A stretch of DNA of 64,000 nucleotides from Actibacterium sp. 188UL27-1 (GTDB lineage: Bacteria > Pseudomonadota > Alphaproteobacteria > Rhodobacterales > Rhodobacteraceae). Position numbers and translations under genes: made by a program. This document shows, one piece after another, positions 54,105 through 64,000 of the stretch. Location: contig NZ_JAFEUL010000006.1 in NCBI RefSeq assembly GCF_016901225.1, positions 173,367 through 237,366 on the forward strand, written 5' to 3'. The notes under the pieces are model-generated. The model saw only the letters and a list, made by a program, of their open reading frames with translations, was not told where the DNA came from and did no database searches. Every line of letters begins with the position of its first letter. The first letter of the stretch is position 1.

Positions 54105-54647
54105 TTACTCGTCGGCTTCGGGGGCCTCTGCCCCGCGGCCACCATCGCGCCGGTCATCGGCATTCAACACACCATCGCCGTTGCGGTCCCACCGATTGAC
54201 GAGGCGGGCAAATTCCTCCTCGAACTCCGCCGCTGTCACTGCACCATCTCCGTCGTCATCATGGGCCTGAAACCTGTCCACCATGCGGTCGCGCATGACA
54301 CTCAGCCACAGTGCCTCATATTCGGTCAGGTCAAGCGAACCATCCTGGTTGGCGTCAAATTCAGCCAATTGCGCCTGCCGTGTCTCGGTGATCTCTTCCT
54401 GGGTGACGCCACCATCGGCATTGCTATCGAAGGTTTCCAACAACCGTTCCAACCGGGCGCGAACGCGACGCTCCCCCTGCCGTCCTCCATGGCGGTGATC
54501 ACCGCCCCGGAATTGCGCGCGTTCCACCCGTTCGACGCCTTGTGTGTCACCGAAAGCCGGTCGGGGGGATTGGGCCAATGCAGCTGCCGCCGTCAGGGTG
54601 ACAGCAACGGAAACGATCAACGCGGTCTTGTAGGTCAACATTTTCAT
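54105..54647 (-). CDS. Exported EF-hand calcium-binding protein
   Basis: 180-residue protein: signal peptide (1-26, ending ALA), a basic linker, and four EF-hand loops DSNADGGVTQEE (74-85), DANQDGSLDLTE (98-109), DDDGDGAVTAAE (130-141) and DRNGDGVLNADD (154-165), then an acidic tail. It probably buffers or senses calcium in the periplasm. The ATG at 54647 follows AAGGATC. Confidence 0.85.
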   Translation of the reverse strand: MKMLTYKTALIVSVAVTLTAAAALAQSPRPAFGDTQGVERVERAQFRGGDHRHGGRQGERRVRARLERLLETFDSNADGGVTQEEITETRQAQLAEFDANQDGSLDLTEYEALWLSVMRDRMVDRFQAHDDDGDGAVTAAEFEEEFARLVNRWDRNGDGVLNADDRRDGGRGAEAPEADE

Positions 54648-54757
54648 AACAGATCCTTCGTCCAGAGGGCCTGGCCACCGAAGAGAACCGGCGCCGCAGG
54701 CATTTACCCTCCTCAAACGCGGGCCCCACCCACTTCCGTCGAAATAGCACCCAACAA

Positions 54758-54783
54758 AAAGCCGCCCCCAAAAGGGCGGCTTT
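54758..54783 (-). terminator. Terminator of trigger factor
   Basis: AAAGCCGCCC (54758-54767) pairs with GGGCGGCTTT (54774-54783) across a 6-base loop; on the minus strand a T5 tract follows. It lies 58 bases past the tig stop. Confidence 0.85.
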
Positions 54784-54840
54784 CCAAGGGATGGTGGGCG
54801 GGGCGTCTTGGCGCAGCCAAGAGCGTCCGCCCCTATCCCG

Positions 54841-56172
54841 TCACTCGTCGTCCAACGCGTCGACAGCCGCCTTCAACGCGTCCTTGTCGGTTTCCTTGTC
54901 CTCGATCTTGGCCAGTTCAAAGATGAAATCGACAACCTTGTCCTCAAAGATCGGCGCGCGCATCTGCTGCTGCATCTGCGGGTTCTGCTGCACGAACTCA
55001 AAGAACTGACGCTCCTGACCGGGATATTGACGCGCCTGATTCATCACCGCCTGGGTCATCTCGGCATCGCTCACCTCGACATTGTTCTTGTTGCCCAGCT
55101 CAGCCAGCAACAGGCCAAGGCGGACCCGACGCTCGGCCAGGGACCTATGTTCATCCGTCGCTTCGATCTCGGGGTGATCATGTCCCTCAACCTCGGGGTT
55201 TTCTTCATGCCACAGCTGGTGCGCGATCTGTCCAGCTTCCGCATCCACCAGGCTGGGCGGCAGGTCAAAGCTAACCTTCTCATCCAGCGTATCCAGCAAG
55301 GCCCGCTTCATGATCGCGCGCGCCGCACCGGTATATTCCGCTTCCAGCCGCTCCCCGATCTGGGTCTTCAGCGCCTCCAGATCATCGGCGCCAAATTTCT
55401 TGGCCAACTCATCGTCGATCTCAGCCGCCGCAGGTTCCTTGACCTCCTTGATGGTGCAATCGAACACCGCCAGTTTGCCCGCCAGATGCTCGGCCTGATA
55501 TTCCTCTGGAAAGGTCACCTCGACCGACTTTTCCTCACCGGCCTTCACACCGACCAGTTGCTCTTCAAAACCCGGGATGAATTGCCCCGATCCCAGCTCC
55601 AGCGGGAAATCCTCGGCCGTGCCACCTTCAAATGCCTCGCCATCGACCTTGCCAACAAAATCCATGACAACCTGATCGCCGTCCTTGGCCTTGGTACCCT
55701 TCTTGCGCTCCTTGAAGTTCTTGGCCTGACCCGCCAATTCATCCAGCGCCTCGGTCACGGAGGCCTCGTCGGACTTCACCACCAGACGCTCTAACGCGAT
55801 ATCGCCCAGTTCGATCTCCGGGATATCGGGCAGCGCCTCGTAGGACATGTCGACCTCGACATCGTCGCCCTCTTTCCAGTTCTCGCCCTTCATCTCGACC
55901 TTGGGCTGCATCGCCGGGCGGTCGCCGGTTTCCTCAAAATGGCTGCTCATCGCGCCATCGACGGCTTCCTGCATCGCCTCGCCCAACAGCCGGGGACCGA
56001 ACTGCTTTTTCAACAGCGCCAGGGGGACCTTGCCCTTGCGAAACCCCTTCATCTCGACCTCGGGCTGCGCCTCGGTCAGCTTTTCGGTGACCTTGGCCTC
56101 CAGCTCTGCTGCGGTGATGGTGATCTGGTAGCCGCGCTTCAGGCCGTCATTCAGGGTCTCGGAAACCTGCAT
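54841..56172 (-). CDS. tig: Trigger factor
   Basis: 443-residue ribosome-associated chaperone with proline isomerase activity. The N-terminal ribosome-binding domain has the FRKGKVPL signature (residues 44-51; [17 protein letters not shown]), the FKBP domain is about 160-245 ([20 protein letters not shown]), and the helical C-terminal chaperone domain follows. Length matches the family. Directly upstream lies tRNA-Leu. Confidence 0.97.
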   Translation of the reverse strand: MQVSETLNDGLKRGYQITITAAELEAKVTEKLTEAQPEVEMKGFRKGKVPLALLKKQFGPRLLGEAMQEAVDGAMSSHFEETGDRPAMQPKVEMKGENWKEGDDVEVDMSYEALPDIPEIELGDIALERLVVKSDEASVTEALDELAGQAKNFKERKKGTKAKDGDQVVMDFVGKVDGEAFEGGTAEDFPLELGSGQFIPGFEEQLVGVKAGEEKSVEVTFPEEYQAEHLAGKLAVFDCTIKEVKEPAAAEIDDELAKKFGADDLEALKTQIGERLEAEYTGAARAIMKRALLDTLDEKVSFDLPPSLVDAEAGQIAHQLWHEENPEVEGHDHPEIEATDEHRSLAERRVRLGLLLAELGNKNNVEVSDAEMTQAVMNQARQYPGQERQFFEFVQQNPQMQQQMRAPIFEDKVVDFIFELAKIEDKETDKDALKAAVDALDDE

Positions 56173-56197
56173 CGGTATCCCCTTCGTTTATTGTTTA

Positions 56198-56282
56198 TGG
56201 TGCGGGTGAAGGGACTTGAACCCCCACGCCTTGCGGCGCCAGAACCTAAATCTGGTGCGTCTACCAATTCCGCCACACCCGC
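56198..56282 (-). tRNA. tRNA-Leu (anticodon UAG)
   Basis: 85 bases with encoded CCA end. Acceptor GCGGGTG/CACCCGC, D-loop with TTGGTAGAC, anticodon stem CCAGA/TCTGG around TTTAGGT (TAG anticodon), long class II variable arm, and TTCAAGTCC T-loop. It reads CUA codons and others by wobble. No terminator is obvious. Confidence 0.97.
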
Positions 56283-56412
56283 ATGATGCATGAGGGGCAG
56301 TCAAAGACTGCCCCGAAGTCGGCGCTTCCTAGCAAAGGGTGCGCCCGGATGCGAGAGCAAAAACGCACCCCAAGGCCCGTTTCACGCCATGTTTGCAAGA
56401 ATTCGATCCGTG

Positions 56413-58026
56413 TCACAGGCCCAAGGCCCGAAAAATCTTTGGCAGCTCTTCCGGCAGATCTTCGGCAATCAATCCCGGCCCAAACGCGCGGGCACATTCC
56501 ACATGCAGCCACGCCGCCATTTCGACCGCATTGTCGACCCCACGCGCCAACAGACCGGTAATGAACCCGGCCAGCACATCGCCTGATCCGGCGGTGGCCA
56601 GCCAAGGGGCCGCGCGATCATAAAGGGCGGCGTTGATCACGCAGCGCCCACCCGGTTCTGCGATCACCGTATCGGGCCCCTTGAACAGCACGGTGCAACC
56701 AGCCCGCTTTGCCGCCTCCCGCGTTGCATCGACCTTGGAATAGGCGGGGCCCTTGGTGGCGGGGGCGGACAGTTTTTCGGCGATGTCAGGGAAGAGCCGC
56801 GCGAACTCGCCCGCATGGGGCGTCAGCACACATCCGCTGTGGAGCGCCGCAAACAGACCGGGGGCAGCGGCAATCAAAGTCAGCGCATCGGCATCAAGCA
56901 CAGTGCTGCGATCAGCGGCCAAGGTAACCCGCACCACATCAGCCTCCCGCGCGCCGGTGCCGAGGCCAGGGCCAAGACACAGCGCATTGATCCGCGGATC
57001 TGAGAGGATCTCTTCAAGCGCAGCTGCGTCCCGGATGCTTTTGAGCATGACGGCATCCAACCGCGCCGCATTCTCCTGCAAAGCCGCCGGAGGACAGCCC
57101 ACCGTCACCAGCCCGGCCCCGATCCGCAGCGCACCGCGTGCCGCCAATCGCGCAGCACCCCCCTTCCCCACACCACCCGACAGGATCAGCGCATGACCAT
57201 GGCTGTATTTGTGTTGGCCACCCATCTTGTTGAGGGCAAAGCCAGTATAGTCCGAAATGAAAAAATCAGCACGCGAGAGCAGATCAACCGTGACGCCCTC
57301 AACATCGTCCCGCCTCCGCAAACCGATATCTTTGACACTCAGCTGAGCACAATCGTAGGCCCATGAACCAAGGTAATGTCCGCGTTTCGGCAAGTGGAAC
57401 GTCACGACCAAGCGCGTGTTGAAGCATCCATGGCCTCCCGTCGGCTGACCCGTATCCGCAGAGATCCCGGTGGGAATATCGATGCTCACCCCGGTGTCCC
57501 AGCAGATATCCAACCATGCAAGGCGCAGGACCTCTTCAAGATCCTTGGGCAAGGGACGGTTCAAACCAGTCCCAAACAACGCGTCAATATAGAGTGTCCG
57601 TTGGCCAAAGCGGGGATCGGGACGGCCATCTTGTGTCACACCTTCCGCGGCCGAGGCACGGTCGATCGCAGCATCCAAAGCACCCTTGGTCAGCTGGGTC
57701 ACAGTCCCCAAATTGCGCCAGGTGCCGTGATTGGCACGCGCATCCGCGGGCAGGCTGTCGGGGTCGCCGTAAAGGAAGACTTCGACCTCCCAGCCCTGCT
57801 GATGCAGCAGGCGCGCGACCACAAAACCGTCACCGCCATTGTTGCCGGGGCCGCACAGCACCACCGCGCGGTGGTTGGTTTTTGCCAGGTCGGGCCAGTG
57901 TTCCAAGATGGCCTCGACCACCCCGCGACCCGCGCGCTCCATCAGTTCGAGGCCGGTGACCTCGCCCGCGGTGATGGCGGCCTGTTCGATGGCGCGCATC
58001 TGCGCGGCGGTCAAAAGTGTGGTCAT
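56413..58026 (-). CDS. nnr: Bifunctional NAD(P)HX epimerase and dehydratase
   Basis: 537-residue repair enzyme for hydrated NAD(P)H. The N-terminal epimerase (YjeF_N, about 1-215) has GPGNNGGDGFVVARLL and DALFGTGLNRPL; the C-terminal ribokinase-like ADP-dependent dehydratase (about 225-537) has ALILSGGVGKGGAARLAARGALRIGAGLVTV (in parts), GPGLGT, LTPHAGEFARL, and the late ATAGSGDVLAGFI loop. The start at 58026 follows CTGGAGCC. Confidence 0.95.
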   Translation of the reverse strand: MTTLLTAAQMRAIEQAAITAGEVTGLELMERAGRGVVEAILEHWPDLAKTNHRAVVLCGPGNNGGDGFVVARLLHQQGWEVEVFLYGDPDSLPADARANHGTWRNLGTVTQLTKGALDAAIDRASAAEGVTQDGRPDPRFGQRTLYIDALFGTGLNRPLPKDLEEVLRLAWLDICWDTGVSIDIPTGISADTGQPTGGHGCFNTRLVVTFHLPKRGHYLGSWAYDCAQLSVKDIGLRRRDDVEGVTVDLLSRADFFISDYTGFALNKMGGQHKYSHGHALILSGGVGKGGAARLAARGALRIGAGLVTVGCPPAALQENAARLDAVMLKSIRDAAALEEILSDPRINALCLGPGLGTGAREADVVRVTLAADRSTVLDADALTLIAAAPGLFAALHSGCVLTPHAGEFARLFPDIAEKLSAPATKGPAYSKVDATREAAKRAGCTVLFKGPDTVIAEPGGRCVINAALYDRAAPWLATAGSGDVLAGFITGLLARGVDNAVEMAAWLHVECARAFGPGLIAEDLPEELPKIFRALGL

Positions 58027-58074
58027 CCGGTGGCTCCAGCGATGAACCACCATGATATTTCACCGTCAGACGGG

Positions 58075-58623
58075 CTACCAGCCCTTGGGCAGCGGATCGA
58101 CCGCAAGAAAGGCGCGCATCCCGCGGGCCTGTTCGGTATCCATGATCGGCAACAGTGCCCGGACCCCGAAAAAGCCATAGCCACGGCCCGCCTGGATAAA
58201 GGCCCAATCCTCAATCTGGCTCCGGTCGAACAGAACCTGATCACCGTGGTGCAAACCCTCTAACCCCACCGGTTCATTGGCCAGTCGGCCCTGGTAGCGC
58301 GCCAAAGCAACCCGCTGGAAGCCCGACACCCAGATCCGCTCAACCACGCCATCACGCTCCAACGCGACCTGAACCGTGGCCGATTGCCATTTGCCCGATT
58401 GCGTGCGCGCCGCGGTCAGAAACGTATCCAGCGTGCGGCGCGCGGCCTGGCGCGCCTGGGTCATCGCTGTGTCATTGACCGCACGCTCGACCACATTGTT
58501 GCTGACATGGGTACCCTTCAACTCGGCCTCTGCCGTGCTGGCCATGCCCATGCCGATCCCTGCGATCAGGCCCATCGCGGTAAACCCGCCCGCCAGACCG
58601 GCGGTTCCGTGCCATGCTGCCAT
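58075..58623 (-). CDS. DUF2314 protein with N-terminal membrane anchor or signal
   Basis: 182-residue protein. The N-terminal 33 residues are hydrophobic (GGFTAMGLIAGIGMGMAS). The C-terminal half is DUF2314: VERIWVSGFQRVALARYQGRL, GLHHGDQVLFDRSQIEDWAFIQAGRGYGFFGVRALL (in parts). Function unknown. It lies 48 bases upstream of the NAD(P)HX enzyme on the same strand. Confidence 0.75.
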   Translation of the reverse strand: MAAWHGTAGLAGGFTAMGLIAGIGMGMASTAEAELKGTHVSNNVVERAVNDTAMTQARQAARRTLDTFLTAARTQSGKWQSATVQVALERDGVVERIWVSGFQRVALARYQGRLANEPVGLEGLHHGDQVLFDRSQIEDWAFIQAGRGYGFFGVRALLPIMDTEQARGMRAFLAVDPLPKGW

Positions 58624-59472
<849 letters not shown>

Positions 59473-59511
59473 CCCAACACCAACAACGATACAAACGAAG
59501 GAGATAGGGAA

Positions 59512-60918
59512 GTGAGCAAGGCTGACGTTCTCAAGACGATCAAGGATGAGGAAGTCGATTACGTCGACATCCGTTTCACGGATCCGCGCGGCAAGCTGCA
59601 GCACGTGACGGTCATGTCGGACCAGGTGGACGAGGATTTCCTGGATGACGGTTTCATGTTCGACGGCTCGTCCATTGCTGGCTGGAAATCGATCGATCAA
59701 TCTGACATGAAGCTGATGCCCGATACGGCCAGCGCCTATATGGATCCGTTCTATGCGGAAAAGACGATGTGCGTGCATTGCTCCATCGTTGAGCCGGACA
59801 CCGGGGAAGCCTATGAGCGTGACCCGCGCAGCACCGCCGAAAAGGCAGAAGCTTACCTGAAATCCTCTGGCATCGGTGACACGGCATATTTCGGGCCCGA
59901 AGCCGAGTTTTTCCTGTTCGACGATGTCCGCGTCTCGGTCGAGATGAACAAGGTCAGTTACGAGGTGGATGCCCAGGACGCCTCCTGGAATACCGATACC
60001 GAGTTCGAGATGGGCAATATGGGCCACCGCCCCGGCGTCAAGGGGGGCTATTTCCCCGTGAACCCGGTCGATGATGCCACGGATCTACGCTCCGAGATGC
60101 TCAGCACCATGAAGCGCATGGGCATGAAGGTCGACAAGCACCACCACGAGGTGGCGAGTTGTCAGCACGAATTGGGCCTGATCTTCGATAGCCTCGTCAC
60201 CCAGGCCGATGAGCTGCAGAAGTACAAATATGTCATCCACAACGTCGCCCACGCCTATGGCAAGTCGGCGACATTCATGCCCAAGCCCATCGCAGGCGAT
60301 AACGGCACAGGCATGCATGTGAACATGTCGATCTGGAAAGACGGCGCTCCGCTGTTTGCAGGAGACAAATACGCCGACCTGTCGGACGAGGCCCTGTTCT
60401 ATATTGGTGGCATACTCAAGCATGCCAAGGCGCTGAATGCCTTCACCAATCCCGCGACCAACAGCTACAAGCGCCTGATCCCGGGTTTCGAGGCGCCGGT
60501 GTTGCGCGCCTATTCGGCGCGCAACCGGTCGGGCTGCGTGCGGATCCCGTGGGCGGAGAGCCCCAAGGCCAAGCGGGTCGAGGCACGGTTCCCCGATCCG
60601 TCTGCCAACCCCTATCTGTGTTTCTCTGCCTTGCTGATGGCCGGTCTGGACGGCATCCAGAACAAGATCCATCCAGGCGAAGCCATGGACAAGGATCTCT
60701 ACGATCTGCCGCCCGAAGAGCTGGAAGGCATCCCGACGGTCTGCGCCAGCCTGCGCGAAGCCATGGAAGAGTTGGAAGCCGATATGGACTTCCTGCTCGC
60801 AGGCGATGTCTTCACCCGCGACCAGATCGAAGGCTACATGGATCTGAAATGGGAAGAGATCTACGCCTACGAACACACCCCGCACCCGATGGAGTTCAAG
60901 CTGTACTACAGCTGCTGA
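59512..60918 (+). CDS. glnA: Glutamine synthetase type I
   Basis: Assimilates ammonia: glutamate + NH3 + ATP to glutamine. 468 residues, GSI-beta type. The adenylylation tyrosine is Tyr397 in DKDLYDLPPEE; the substrate and metal sites are seen in FGPEAEFFLFDDV, GNGTGMHVNMS-like DNGTGMHVNMSIW, NRSGCVRIPW. It begins with GTG (59512) behind AAGGAGATAG. Regulated by PII through adenylylation. A terminator hairpin follows. Confidence 0.97.
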   Translation: MSKADVLKTIKDEEVDYVDIRFTDPRGKLQHVTVMSDQVDEDFLDDGFMFDGSSIAGWKSIDQSDMKLMPDTASAYMDPFYAEKTMCVHCSIVEPDTGEAYERDPRSTAEKAEAYLKSSGIGDTAYFGPEAEFFLFDDVRVSVEMNKVSYEVDAQDASWNTDTEFEMGNMGHRPGVKGGYFPVNPVDDATDLRSEMLSTMKRMGMKVDKHHHEVASCQHELGLIFDSLVTQADELQKYKYVIHNVAHAYGKSATFMPKPIAGDNGTGMHVNMSIWKDGAPLFAGDKYADLSDEALFYIGGILKHAKALNAFTNPATNSYKRLIPGFEAPVLRAYSARNRSGCVRIPWAESPKAKRVEARFPDPSANPYLCFSALLMAGLDGIQNKIHPGEAMDKDLYDLPPEELEGIPTVCASLREAMEELEADMDFLLAGDVFTRDQIEGYMDLKWEEIYAYEHTPHPMEFKLYYSC

Positions 60919-60950
60919 ACCCACAGCAGGTCAAAGACCAAACTCTCAAA

Positions 60951-60978
60951 AAAAGGGCGCCCAACCGGGTGCCCTTTT
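60951..60978 (+). terminator. Terminator of glnBA
   Basis: AAAAGGGCGCCC (60951-60962) pairs with GGGTGCCCTTTT (60967-60978) around AACC, with one G-T pair; T4 ends the stem. It lies about 30 bases past the glnA stop. Confidence 0.8.
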
Positions 60979-61017
60979 CATATCGGGCGGTTGAACCCGC
61001 AACTGCGCTTTGGTGTC

Positions 61018-61186
61018 GAACATGGACTATACAAGTTGCGAAACATGGTGGAGCGTTGCTTCAACAAGCTGAAGAACGCCCGCCGCATCGCTACCCGCTA
61101 CGACAAAACCGCAGAAAGCTACCTCGGATTTATCGACGTAACGTCTATCCGGCTTTGGATGCGCCATTTGTCAACATGGCCTATAC
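61018..61186 (+). mobile_element. IS5-family transposase remnant (C-terminal fragment)
   Basis: About 55 residues of an IS5-type DDE transposase end: LYKLRNMVERCFNKLKNARRI followed by ATRYDKTAESYLGFIDVTSIR and LWMRHLST. The catalytic glutamate is in NMVER. The rest of the transposase and the element ends are absent. It lies about 40 bases past the glnA terminator, showing past insertions at this point. Confidence 0.8.
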
Positions 61187-61297
61187 TTAGACCCGAAAGA
61201 AACTATCGAAATACGTTCTTTGCGCGGTCCGACCTGCATTTGGCAGCAATGACGTTCCAGTTGCACTCATCCTCAGATTTGTATTCCATCTTGCTAA

Positions 61298-63915
61298 ATG
61301 ATTGACCCAGATACCTCATCTTTGTTGCCTCAGAAGCATCGCGCCTTTTTGAAGCGGTGTTTGTCGATTGATTTAGAAGTCAATCCAAAGACGGCGCGGA
61401 TCTTTGCGTTTGCGGCGGTTCCATTCGACCAAAGCCGATCAATTGTCTCAAAAGGGGAACGGATTGAAGCAGGGTTTGATCGCTTGGAACAGGCGCTTAA
61501 CGGCATTGAACACCCAATCGGCCACAACCTCCTGCAACACGACATGACGCATCTTTTGGCGCGACGACCACGCCTGGCGCGGACAATACAGGCACCGATT
61601 GATACACTTTGGCTGAACCCGCTCGCCTTTCCGCGCAATCCATATCACCATTTGGTCAAGCACTACCATGACGGGCGATTGCAGGCAGGTCACCTGAATG
61701 ATCCAGAGCTTGATGCAAAGCTGGTCTTTCAGGTTTTGGCGAACCAGTTGGAGGCCTTTGATCAACTCAACCGAGACACCCCCGATGCGGTGTTGGCTTA
61801 TCACTGGCTCACAACGCTTGGGGATCTATTGCCCGGATTTGACGCCGTGTTCAGTCACGTCAGAGGAATTGAGAGGCCAACGCAGCCGGAAGCGTTTACG
61901 GCCATCCGCCGTCTCGTCAGGAGCAAGGTTTGCGAGAAACGTCTTGAGCAGGTTCTAAGTCGTCTGGATCGCGCAAACATAGGTTGGTCAATGGCCTATG
62001 CGTTGTCTTGGATCTCAGTCTCAGGTGGCGACTCCGTTATGCCGCCATGGGTTCGCGCCAAATTCAAGGAAGCGTCTCTGATCCTACGGCATCTCCGCGA
62101 TACCTCTTGCAAGGATCCGAACTGCAAGTGGTGCGCCGAGCAAAATGATCCGGTTGCAGCACTCCAAAGGTGGTTTGGATTCGATGCATTCAGACCACAA
62201 CCACAAGATCCCAGCGGGCATTCGCTGCAGGAACGCATCGTCGATGAGGCCATGGGCGGGAACAGTGTTTTAGGTATCCTGCCAACAGGCACTGGTAAAT
62301 CCGTTTGCTATCAGATCCCGGCGTTAACGAAGTTTGATAAGACGGGTGCCCTGTCCGTGGTTATATCACCCCTTGTGGCGCTCATGTCTGACCAGGTGCA
62401 AGGCATGGAGCGCGCCGGCATCTCGTCATCGGTGACGGTCAATGGCATGATGTCCATGCCGGAACGTCAGGATGCACTGGAGAAAGTCCGTATGGGCGAT
62501 GCATCCATCCTGATTATCTCCCCGGAGCAGCTCCGCAGCACCTCCATACGCACCACGCTAAAACAACGTGAAATCGGCCTGTGGGTTCTTGATGAAGCCC
62601 ATTGCGTCTCAAAATGGGGCATGATTTCAGGCCCGACTACCGCTATGTCTCGCGTTTCGTAAAAGAGTTCTCTGGCGATGCGCCTACACCCATTCTTTGC
62701 TTGACCGCCACGGCGAAGCCTGAGGTCGTACGCGATATCTCTGAGCATTTCAAAAGCCGTGTGGGCGCCGATCTGATTCTATTGGATGGCGGCGCAGCCC
62801 GCCACAACCTTGCATTTGATGTGCGCCCAACACGAAGAGAAACAAAGCTGGGTGACGTCTATGATGTGATTTCAGAAATGCTGCCGCAGGATGGGCGGTC
62901 GGGCGCTGTCGTTTATTGTTCCAGTCGAAAATCAACGGAACGTGTCGCGGCGTTCCTTGCCCATCAGGGGATGGAAGCGGCGCATTTCCATGCTGGGCTG
63001 AGCCCCGACGAGAAGAAGGACATCCAAGAGAAATTTCGTGTCGGAGAGTTGCGCGTCATCGCGGCGACCAACGCTTTCGGCATGGGGATCGACAAGCAGG
63101 ATATTCGTCTTGTGGTCCATTGTGATATTCCCGGATCGCTCGAAAACTACCTGCAAGAGGCTGGGCGCGCCGGGCGAGACCGAGAGGATGCAAATTGCGT
63201 TCTTCTTTACGCGGTCGATGACGTGGAGCGGCAATTCCAACTGTCGGCCCGGTCGCGACTTACACGTCATGAGATTGGCGCAATCCTGAAGGCGATCCGG
63301 CGGATTGATGAACGCACGGGAAAGACCGGAAAAGTCGTGGCGACCTCCGGGGAAATCGTCTTGGAAGAAAAGGAACGGGATTTCCAACGTGACAGCACAA
63401 CTGATGACACGCGGGTGAAAACGGCGGTGTCTTGGCTAGAAGAGGCGAGGCTGCTTTCACGGGAAGAAAACCGCGTCCAAGTTTATCCGTCATCGCTCAC
63501 GCTCAGCACGGTTGCTGAGGCAAAGCGGAAGCTGAATGGGTCTCAGGTCACAGAGACCAGGCGCAAGGCTTTATTGGCTATTGTCCAGCATTTGATCGAT
63601 GCGCCCGCTGCCGAAGGGATTTCCACCGATCAACTTTGTGGGGTCAGCGGCCTATGGCCCAAAGACCTGAACAAGGCGATGGCAGACCTGGAAACCTTCG
63701 GGATCGCCCGCAACGACATGCCCGTCACGATATTCGTACATGTCGGCGTTGAAGGGCATTCCTCTGCACGTTTTGCCGCTGCCGCGGCGCTCGAAAAGAG
63801 CTTGATCGGTGTCATGCGTGAAGCTGCGCCCGATACGGGGCAGTCCGATGTTGTTTCATTACACTTATCTGAGATGTTGACCTGCTCCCCTGAAATGTCC
63901 GGTGTTTTTGGTTAG
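61298..63915 (+). pseudogene. WRN-like DEDDh exonuclease-RecQ helicase, frameshifted and truncated by an IS
   Basis: The two frames (61298-62662 and 62602-63915) read as one protein of about 870 residues with a break near 62620, between HCVSKWG and HDFRPDYRYV. Domains in order: DEDDh exonuclease (about 18-165; SIDLEVNP, GHNLLQHDMTHL, and NDPELDAKLVF), a linker with a Cys cluster (CKDPNCKWC, about 270-280), RecQ helicase with Walker A LPTGTGKS (about 328-335), DEAH (VLDEAHCVSKWG, about 430), then helicase C domain (AATNAFGMGIDKQDIRLVVH, LQEAGRAGRDRE) and a winged-helix-like end. The frame needs one base added in the G run to be restored. The 3' end runs into an IS3-type element at 63878, so the last residues (CSPEMSGVFG) are IS-derived. 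Confidence 0.8.
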
Positions 63916-64000
63916 CCTGTTCTCCAAGAAGGAGACAGATGATGAAGAGAAGCCGTTTCAGTGAAGAACAGATAATCGGGATATTGAAAGAACATCAGGC
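63878..64000 (+). mobile_element. Left end of an IS3-family element (IS407-like), runs off the window
   Basis: Starts with TGACCTGCTCCCCTGAAATG (63878-63897), the type of terminal repeat known for IS407-group elements, followed by a short leader and orfA. It is inserted in the 3' part of the RecQ-like gene. The rest lies beyond the right edge. Confidence 0.75.
63942..64000 (+). CDS. IS3-family transposase orfA, 5' end
   Basis: Only 20 residues are in the window: it starts MKRSRFSEEQIIGILKEHQA, the typical N-terminus of IS407-type orfA (helix-turn-helix DNA-binding protein). An ATG 3 bases upstream is also possible; AAGGAG lies 7 bases before the chosen one. Confidence 0.85.
   Translation, partial: MKRSRFSEEQIIGILKEHQ

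Noticed and set aside
54808..55794. 328-residue antisense frame across tig
   Set aside because: Leu/His/Gln-rich shadow of an unambiguous gene.
62600..62630. Programmed -1 frameshift in the helicase gene
   Set aside because: No slippery heptamer and no clear downstream stimulator; with an IS in the 3' end, decay is more likely.

Overview
The window looks like a chromosomal segment of a Roseobacter-group alphaproteobacterium (Rhodobacterales). The evidence is an almost complete RcGTA-type gene transfer agent cluster, a pyruvate dehydrogenase operon whose E1-beta subunit carries its own lipoyl domain, a VPLPA-CTERM protein, a rpsF-rpsR-rplI operon with an acidic L9 tail, and GC-rich, densely packed genes. 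The species cannot be named from sequence alone.

Layout. 1-4.3 kb (minus strand): formate dehydrogenase cytochrome b subunit, a WD40-cytochrome c fusion, a 41-residue membrane peptide and a tungstate-type ABC transporter (tupB-tupC-tupA) that runs off the left edge. 4.6-9.8 kb: an NTF2-like secreted protein, a glutamine amidotransferase preceded by five tandem 26-bp hairpin repeats, a GlcG/HbpS protein, an FkbM methyltransferase, a LysE exporter pseudogene with three frameshifts, and two cyclophilins. 9.9-13.0 kb: phosphoglycerate kinase, an SDR and class I fructose-bisphosphate aldolase. 13.0-19.8 kb: a VPLPA-CTERM protein, ftsB, the pdhA-pdhB-pdhC operon with two unrelated membrane-protein genes set between the subunits, and queF. 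19.9-20.7 kb: cysE.

20.8-36.0 kb (minus strand): the gene transfer agent cluster in canonical order, read right to left: small terminase, large terminase, portal, protease, capsid, head-tail connectors, tail proteins, tape measure, distal tail, hub, peptidase and the large gp15, followed by two extra genes. No g3.5 homologue lies between portal and protease. 36.2-42.9 kb: mltG, fabF, acpP, fabG and fabD; a methyltransferase and an ankyrin-repeat gene sit between fabG and fabD.

43.0-60.9 kb: a cytochrome b561-YceI fusion followed by a wrecked Rieske gene, a GFA-family protein, a B12-binding regulator-like protein, a second YceI protein, ribosomal proteins S6, S18 and L9, several small enzymes and unknowns, a flippase-like membrane protein with a hexapeptide acyltransferase, DUF3500 and EF-hand exported proteins, trigger factor, tRNA-Leu(UAG), bifunctional NAD(P)HX repair enzyme, a DUF2314 protein and glnB-glnA. 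61.0-64.0 kb is mobile and decaying: an IS5-family transposase remnant, a gene for a DEDDh exonuclease fused to a RecQ helicase (the domain order of human WRN), frameshifted once and cut at its 3' end by an IS3-family element entering from the right.

Across the window a family of intergenic palindromes recurs (about 12.97, 19.75, 34.28 and 38.84 kb, and a diverged copy near 27.9 kb). The two full copies show a compensatory base change in their outer arms, so the folded form appears to be conserved.
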